Source: Solitalea agri (GTDB lineage Bacteria > Bacteroidota > Bacteroidia > Sphingobacteriales > Sphingobacteriaceae). From it: DNA of 37,643 bases. Shown here in pieces: positions 33,085 to 37,643 of this stretch. The stretch is from positions 1-37,643 of the forward strand of contig NZ_JAMWYS010000016.1 of NCBI RefSeq assembly GCF_023914155.1, read 5' to 3'. The number at the start of each line of letters is the position of its first letter. Positions within the stretch are counted from its first letter, which is position 1. A program made the translations under genes and the position numbers. The notes under the pieces are model-generated. The model saw nothing but the letters and a program-made list of their open reading frames with translations. It ran no database searches and was not told the DNA's origin.

Positions 33085-33855
33085 ATGAGCATGAGCAACG
33101 AGAATACTAATTATCCTTCAATATCAACTGACAACTCACAAGAATCTGTTACTTCCAACGCACCTGATTTCAGCCGTTTTCTGGATGGGGAAGTATTATT
33201 GATCAACAAACCTTACAAATGGACTTCTTTTGATGTTGTTGGAAAGATCAGAAATGCCTTTAAACCAACTAAAATCAAGGTTGGACATGCCGGAACACTT
33301 GATCCGCTTGCCAAAGGTCTTTTGATTATTTGTACGGGTAAATTCACCAAGAAGATCGACGATTATCAGGCCCAGGAGAAAGAATATACAGGCACCATGA
33401 TCTTAGGAGCTACCACTCCATCTTATGATATGGAAACAGAAGTAGATGTTCATTACGATATTAGGCACATTTCCTCAGAACAAATTATTGATAACACCAG
33501 GCATTTTATTGGTGAGATAGAACAAATAGCTCCAGCTCATTCGGCAATAAAAATAAACGGCGAAAGAGCCTACGAAAAAGCTCGTCGTGGTGAAGAAGTG
33601 ATAATTAAATCGCGCAAGGTAACCATTAGTGAGTTTGAAATTACCCGTATTGAATTACCTGAAATTGATTTCCGTGTTGTGTGCACAAAAGGCACCTACA
33701 TTCGCTCTTTGGCCAATGATTTCGGCAAAAAACTTAATAGCGGAGCCTATCTATCAGCTCTACGCCGAACCCGCATTGGAGAATTCAGAATTGAAAACGC
33801 AATGGAAGTAATGGAAATGGTAGAAGAGATTAGGAAACAGAAAGTTTGTTCATAG
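33085..33855 (+). CDS. truB: tRNA pseudouridine(55) synthase TruB
   Basis: The enzyme is 256 residues from the ATG at 33085 (another at 33091 is possible). It carries the TruB motif GHAGTLDPLAKGLLI with the catalytic Asp at residue 73, LLINKPYKWTSFDVV before it, and later PAHSAIKINGERAYEKAR and CTKGTYIRSLANDFG, all standard. It converts U55 in the T-loop of tRNA to pseudouridine. The N-terminal 30 residues are polar and lineage-specific. The frame also stays open upstream to 33034, overlapping the MFS gene, but a promoter element lies in that stretch. ribF follows after a repeat-filled gap of 93 nt. Confidence 0.95.
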   Translation: MSMSNENTNYPSISTDNSQESVTSNAPDFSRFLDGEVLLINKPYKWTSFDVVGKIRNAFKPTKIKVGHAGTLDPLAKGLLIICTGKFTKKIDDYQAQEKEYTGTMILGATTPSYDMETEVDVHYDIRHISSEQIIDNTRHFIGEIEQIAPAHSAIKINGERAYEKARRGEEVIIKSRKVTISEFEITRIELPEIDFRVVCTKGTYIRSLANDFGKKLNSGAYLSALRRTRIGEFRIENAMEVMEMVEEIRKQKVCS

Positions 33856-33860
33856 CATAT

Positions 33861-33935
33861 AGTTCATAGTTCATCAACAAGTGAACATATTGCTTACGAT
33901 GAACTATGATCCATAATCTATGAACTATTAACAAT
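33861..33935. repeat. Spacer repeat of the CATAG/CTATGG family
   Basis: TCATAGTTCATC (33864-33875) and GATGAACTATGA (33898-33909) are perfect 12-bp inverted arms; further CATAA.CTATGAACT words follow. The same vocabulary is found at 8523-8700 and 30701-30762. Confidence 0.55.
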
Positions 33936-33948
33936 GAACTAAAAACCA

Positions 33949-34881
33949 ATGAATATATACAGAAGTCTGGATGATTTTAAATCGCTCGAGCGTCCGGTAG
34001 TAACCCTGGGCACTTTTGACGGTGTGCATTTTGGCCATCGCAAAATCATTCAGCGCCTTTTAGAGATCGCTCGGTCTATTGACGGTGAAACAGTTGTACT
34101 AACTTTCTTTCCTCACCCTCGTATGATCTTACATCCGGAGGCTAATTATCCTAAAATGATCAACACGCTGGATGAGAAAATTGAACTGTTAAAGAATGTA
34201 GGTATCCAGCACCTGATCGTCATCCCTTTTACACGCGATTTTTCGAACCTTACCTCTTCCGAATTCATAGAAGACATTTTGGTAAAAAAGATCGGCACTA
34301 AAAAGTTGGTCATTGGCTATGACCATCGCTTTGGGAAAGATCGTGAAGGCAGCTTTGATCACCTGAAAATGTACGGGCCACAGTATGGATTCGAGGTGGA
34401 AGAAATTCCGGAACAGGATGTGAACGACGTTGCCGTAAGCTCGACCAAAATACGTGAAGCCCTGCTAAAAGGAAATGTAGATGTTGCAGACCAGTTCTTG
34501 GGCTATAACTTTAAATTAAGTGGAAAGGTAGTTAAGGGAGATCAGATTGGCAGAAAAATAGGCTTCCCTACTGCTAATTTATACGTTGAGGAAAACTATA
34601 AACTAATTCCAAGTGACGGTATTTACGCGGTAAAAGTTCATATTGAGGATGAAGTGCATGGAGGAATGCTTTATATCGGCAACCGCCCAACTATCAATGG
34701 CATGACTCATAATATTGAGGTTAATATCTTTGACTTCAATCAGGATATCTATAACCAAACCATAACTCTCGAGTTTATTGAGTATTTACGTAATGATGAG
34801 AAGTTCAATGGATTAGATGAGTTAACCGCTCAATTAAAAAAAGACGAGATTAATGCCAAAAAGGTTTTAACAGGCAAATAA
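33949..34881 (+). CDS. ribF: Bifunctional riboflavin kinase / FAD synthetase
   Basis: The 310-residue enzyme has two domains. The N-terminal FMN adenylyltransferase (nucleotidyltransferase fold) has GTFDGVHFGH (21-30) and later GYDHRFGKDREG and VSSTKIREALL. The C-terminal riboflavin kinase has GRKIGFPTANL (201-211) and DGIYAVKV, IGNRPTIN and LEFIEYLRNDEKF. It makes FMN and then FAD in the cytosol. The length is normal for the family. truB-ribF adjacency is common in bacteria. Its stop is followed closely by a convergent lipoprotein gene. Confidence 0.95.
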   Translation: MNIYRSLDDFKSLERPVVTLGTFDGVHFGHRKIIQRLLEIARSIDGETVVLTFFPHPRMILHPEANYPKMINTLDEKIELLKNVGIQHLIVIPFTRDFSNLTSSEFIEDILVKKIGTKKLVIGYDHRFGKDREGSFDHLKMYGPQYGFEVEEIPEQDVNDVAVSSTKIREALLKGNVDVADQFLGYNFKLSGKVVKGDQIGRKIGFPTANLYVEENYKLIPSDGIYAVKVHIEDEVHGGMLYIGNRPTINGMTHNIEVNIFDFNQDIYNQTITLEFIEYLRNDEKFNGLDELTAQLKKDEINAKKVLTGK

Positions 34882-34904
34882 TCCCGTCGTATTTCTTGTA
34901 TATT

Positions 34905-35372
34905 TTAACGTGCTACTTTTTTTGTGCTAACATAATAGGTTTGAGTTTGCTTTATGCTTAAGCCCTTGGGGCCAGAAACCACTTTTTTGTACTCCAAAAA
35001 ATTTCCTTGCTTATCCAAAAAGCCTACCAGGCATGAATTAGGCTCCCGCCCTTTCTTAAGTGCTGGTTCTATGTTCATTCCTAAATTAGGAAATACGACT
35101 GTGTCTTTAATTTCTAGCTCCCGGTCAACTACTTCCATTCTGTACCAAAAAGTTTTGGGGGTTTCGTATAATTTAACCGAAAAGCGCCAATCATTTATAT
35201 CGCTACCCATGATTTGGCCAACGTATTTCTGATCAAAAACAGCAACAGCATCTTTCGAAACTTTTGATCTTGTTGTTTCAATTTTATCCTCTATTTGTTT
35301 AGGACTTTCTTTAGAATTACATGATACAACGGAAAAAACGAATAGTAATAACGGCAATAAATGTTTATTCAT
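34905..35372 (-). CDS. Small lipoprotein of unknown function
   Basis: The 155-residue protein begins MNKHLLPLLLFVFSVVSCNS, a good lipoprotein signal with a VVSC lipobox. The mature part starts with a polar linker (KESPKQIEDKIETTRSK), then a small mixed domain (KLYETPKTFWYRMEVVDRELEIKDTVVFP) ending in a Lys/Arg tail. I do not recognise the family. It is convergent with ribF and has its own promoter element on the minus strand. Anchoring in the periplasm or outer membrane is likely. Confidence 0.7.
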   Translation of the reverse strand: MNKHLLPLLLFVFSVVSCNSKESPKQIEDKIETTRSKVSKDAVAVFDQKYVGQIMGSDINDWRFSVKLYETPKTFWYRMEVVDRELEIKDTVVFPNLGMNIEPALKKGREPNSCLVGFLDKQGNFLEYKKVVSGPKGLSIKQTQTYYVSTKKVAR

Positions 35373-35395
35373 GAATGTTTATGATTTGAAGCCGC

Positions 35396-35403
35396 AAAGA
35401 TAG
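35396..35403 (-). promoter_or_regulatory. Consensus -7 promoter element of the lipoprotein gene
   Basis: On the minus strand this reads TATCTTTG, an exact TAnnTTTG match, 23 nt upstream of the ATG at 35372. No clear -33 element was found at the usual distance. Confidence 0.5.
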
Positions 35404-36252
35404 CCCTAAAGTTTAAAACCCGATAAACATTGACAATAATCCTGCTTAAAATGTATCGATTAGAATTATTTCAACAGGTCATTTCAGCGTAAAGCATAAA
35501 AAGTCATTAAAAAACCAAAATCACAATTAATTATTAAAAAGTTTAAGGTATTTATACTGGTGATCATACAACCTAAACAAGATTTAACAAGCACCTATTA
35601 AATTTCCAATGGATTATTAAGCTTAAAAATGACTCAAAGTTCGTTTACGAACCCTATAAATCGAATCAATATTCAAAATGTAATGATTCAAACAATTTTA
35701 AACAGATTGAATTGTAGGTTTAAAATAAATTAAGAAGATTAACGACAAAGTCGCTATTCACCAACACCACCAATTAAAAAGATTTTTTTTCAAACAACAT
35801 ATCGATATTTTAGCTATTTTTGATTTCGTTGATAAAATATTTTAACAACACTACCGAAAACATCTTATTTATATACTATTTTACGCCATCATGACTTTGA
35901 GTTAATTAAAAAATGTTTTAATTTTCTCAACCACTAAAAATAAGTAGCATACGATTGGAAGTCTTTTTGCACTTTATTTTTAAAAGGTGACCTTAATCAG
36001 GTCACCTTTTTTATTAAGCACTATCTACAGTTCAACACTATAACTCAAGGTTAAAAACATGCACAACCCCTCTTTTTCCATTGTCCAGCCATTTAATTCA
36101 TTTGTAAAAAATTATCCAAGAGTCATTTCAGAGCGTTTCGATAAACATTTATCAACTAAAATACAAATACAGCTTGCAGCATTAACCAACCACTATCTGT
36201 CATTTTTTTGAAGAATATATCAACTCTTTTTAATTTTTTTTAAATAAACATT
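35404..36252. other. AT-rich intergenic stretch with no recognised gene
   Basis: No ORF worth calling was seen on either strand. Three things stand out: a short perfect palindrome GTTCGT-TT-ACGAAC (35639-35652), the strong hairpin at 35982-36010, and very low GC elsewhere with many A and T tracts. A small RNA ending at the hairpin is possible but nothing fixes its start. Confidence 0.5.
35982..36013 (+). terminator. Strong orphan hairpin, terminator-like
   Basis: AAAAGGTGACC (35982-35992) and GGTCACCTTTT (36000-36010) form a perfect 11-bp stem with a 7-nt loop, followed by more T. No annotated gene ends just before it on the plus strand, so it may terminate an unrecognised transcript. On the minus strand it could also work, given the A-tract side. 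Confidence 0.65.
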
Positions 36253-36260
36253 TATATTCG
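36253..36260 (+). promoter_or_regulatory. Probable -7 element of the ROK regulator gene
   Basis: TATATTCG, the same octamer as in front of the ArsR gene, lies 48 nt upstream of the ATG. It has one mismatch from TAnnTTTG and no obvious -33 element. Confidence 0.3.
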
Positions 36261-36308
36261 TGGATAATAAATAGGATTTGAATTCATTTTTCGATCGACT
36301 TTTTAAAC

Positions 36309-37541
36309 ATGAACGTTACCAACACTTTTTTTGAAGAACTTGAAAACGAAAATATTTCAGGTGTAGCATATAAAAACTTAGACCTAAAGCGAAAAACCAT
36401 TGGACACTTTGCAAACGTGGGCAATGCCACCATTGCCGATTTGTGCAAAGAATTAAATGCCAGTGCGCCAAAAGTAACCACCCTTATCAACGACCTGATC
36501 AAAGAAGGATTGGTACAGGATTACGGGAAAATTGATTCAACAGGAGGAAGAAGGCCCAACTTATATGGACTTGCTTCAGAATCCGGCTTCTTTTTAGGCG
36601 TTGAGGTTCGAAAATACCATGTAAGCATCGGCTTACTCGATTTCAAGAAAAATCTGGTGAAAGTGACCGAAAAGATCCCTTACAAGCTGGTAAATACCAT
36701 GGAGTCATTGGAGGAACTTTGCTCCATTATCTTAAAGTTTATCAACGACCAGCCTATCTCAAAAGATAAGATTCTGGGAATGGGTATCAACCTGTCGGGG
36801 CGGGTAAACTTTGCCACAGGGTACAACTATAACTCATTCTATTTTAGCAATGATGAACCGTTGAGTAAGATCATAGAAAGCAAGGTTGGAATTAAAACGC
36901 TTATCGAAAACGATTCTCGGGCAATGGCCTATGGTGAATATTGCTCAGGTTCGGTTGGTGAGGAAAAAAACGTATTGTTTGTTAACCTCGATTATGGTAT
37001 TGGTATGGGCATTTTGATTAATGGTCAGCTATACTATGGTAAATCGGGGTATTCAGGTGAGTTTGGCCACATTCCATTTTTCAACAACGAAATTTTATGC
37101 CATTGCGGCAAAAAGGGTTGCTTGGAAACTGAAGCTTCAGGAGATGCACTACTAAAGTTATTTATTAAGAAAATTGAAGAAGGCTCCTCGAGCATTGCCA
37201 TGCGCAATAAAAAGATTGAGGAAATCCGTCTTGATGATATTTTACAAGCTGCTATAAATGATGATGTTTTGGCAATTGAACTGCTGGAGCAAATCGGCGA
37301 AAAAATTGGCAGAGGTGTTGCCCTGTTGATCAACCTTTTCAATCCCGAAATGGTGGTTTTAGGTGGAATGATCGCTTCTACTGGAAATTACATCCAGTTG
37401 CCTATTAAAAGTGCTCTAAACAAGTATTCGTTGAGCCTGGTAAACAACGATACTCAACTACATACTTCACAATTAGGAACTAAAGCCGGAATAATTGGTG
37501 CATCATTATTGGCCAGAAACATGATCCTTACATTGAACTAA
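36309..37541 (+). CDS. ROK-family transcriptional regulator (NagC/XylR type)
   Basis: The 410-residue protein combines an N-terminal winged helix-turn-helix (about 30-75; ATIADLCKELNASAPKVTTL, then DSTGGRRPNLYGL) with a full ROK sugar-kinase-like domain. ROK marks include IENDSRAMAYGEY, VNLDYGIGMGILINGQL, SGEFGHIPF and the zinc-site motif CHCGKKGCLE with Cys264, Cys266 and Cys271. Such proteins repress or activate sugar-uptake and catabolic genes in response to a sugar or sugar phosphate. No sugar gene is next to it in this window, so the regulon is unknown; it could act on the GH97 locus or elsewhere. It is followed by a terminator. Confidence 0.88.
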   Translation: MNVTNTFFEELENENISGVAYKNLDLKRKTIGHFANVGNATIADLCKELNASAPKVTTLINDLIKEGLVQDYGKIDSTGGRRPNLYGLASESGFFLGVEVRKYHVSIGLLDFKKNLVKVTEKIPYKLVNTMESLEELCSIILKFINDQPISKDKILGMGINLSGRVNFATGYNYNSFYFSNDEPLSKIIESKVGIKTLIENDSRAMAYGEYCSGSVGEEKNVLFVNLDYGIGMGILINGQLYYGKSGYSGEFGHIPFFNNEILCHCGKKGCLETEASGDALLKLFIKKIEEGSSSIAMRNKKIEEIRLDDILQAAINDDVLAIELLEQIGEKIGRGVALLINLFNPEMVVLGGMIASTGNYIQLPIKSALNKYSLSLVNNDTQLHTSQLGTKAGIIGASLLARNMILTLN

Positions 37542-37574
37542 GGCTTCTAACAGCATAGCATTAAAACAAACAAC

Positions 37575-37603
37575 GAGGCTGTCTCAAAAGGACGGCCTCT
37601 TTC
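37575..37603 (+). terminator. Terminator-like hairpin after the ROK gene
   Basis: GAGGC(TGTC) at 37575-37583 pairs with (GAC)GGCCTC at 37591-37599 with one bulged base, followed by TTTCT. The words GAGGCTGTCTCAAAAG resemble the ends of several transposons, so it could alternatively be an IS end remnant. Confidence 0.55.
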
Positions 37604-37643
37604 TATTTTCAGGGGTTATCAACAAGTTAAAGCAGGATTTGTT

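Overview
The window looks like a chromosomal segment of a Bacteroidota bacterium, most likely order Sphingobacteriales (Pedobacter/Solitalea-like; genus not determinable by eye). The basis is SusC/SusD outer-membrane pairs, TAnnTTTG-type promoters, few strong Shine-Dalgarno sites, a DUF6377 (SusR-like) regulator, the ftsX - DUF3098 - uppP - truB - ribF gene order, and intergenic repeat families typical of this phylum.

Region 1 (1-7314) is accessory DNA. It opens with the 5' end of an IS110-family transposase (minus strand) whose upstream non-coding end can fold into a long stem, a candidate bridge RNA. Then come genes all on the plus strand, separated by about 130-bp imperfect palindromes that resemble each other and resemble integron attC sites (1493-1622 and 4073-4201, with partial versions at 331-357 and 7283-7314). 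The units carry a Sel1-repeat secreted protein; an ArsR regulator with an AHSA1/SRPBCC protein and a DUF1801/OmdA protein; and a MacA/MacB-like adaptor, permease and ATPase. A collapsed IS91-type element, an integrase head joined to a transposase tail, sits in the second unit.

Region 2 (7422-10114) holds a dipeptide epimerase-like enolase-superfamily enzyme and an RhlE-type DEAD-box RNA helicase with a clear terminator.

Region 3 (10173-21583) is a polysaccharide utilisation locus: a membrane-anchored SusR-like regulator, two putative surface proteins, SusC, SusD, a GH99/GH71-like lipoprotein and a GH97 enzyme whose glutamates match the inverting alpha-glucosidase SusB. The likely logic is surface glycan binding, TonB-dependent import, periplasmic alpha-glucoside cleavage, and regulation by the sensor. 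A 21-bp hairpin lies between susD and the hydrolases.

Region 4 (21629-26554) contains a 12-copy 100/101-bp minisatellite, a YbaK-type tRNA deacylase, a small unknown ORF, a PLP-dependent decarboxylase, and a GH92 mannosidase remnant with a stop codon in its signal peptide and its catalytic C-terminal part missing. The remnant sits between two near-identical terminators.

Region 5 (26575-34881) is core genome: leuS (minus), then ftsX, a DUF3098 gene, uppP, an MFS transporter that interrupts the usual cluster, truB and ribF. Spacer hairpins made of CATAG/CTATGG words and a 26-bp tandem repeat fill the gaps.

Region 6 (34905-37643) has a small lipoprotein gene (minus), a 0.9-kb AT-rich gap with one strong hairpin, and a ROK-family regulator. 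I saw no rRNA, tRNA, CRISPR array or replication origin. All calls come from reading the sequence and remembered family knowledge; no searches were run.
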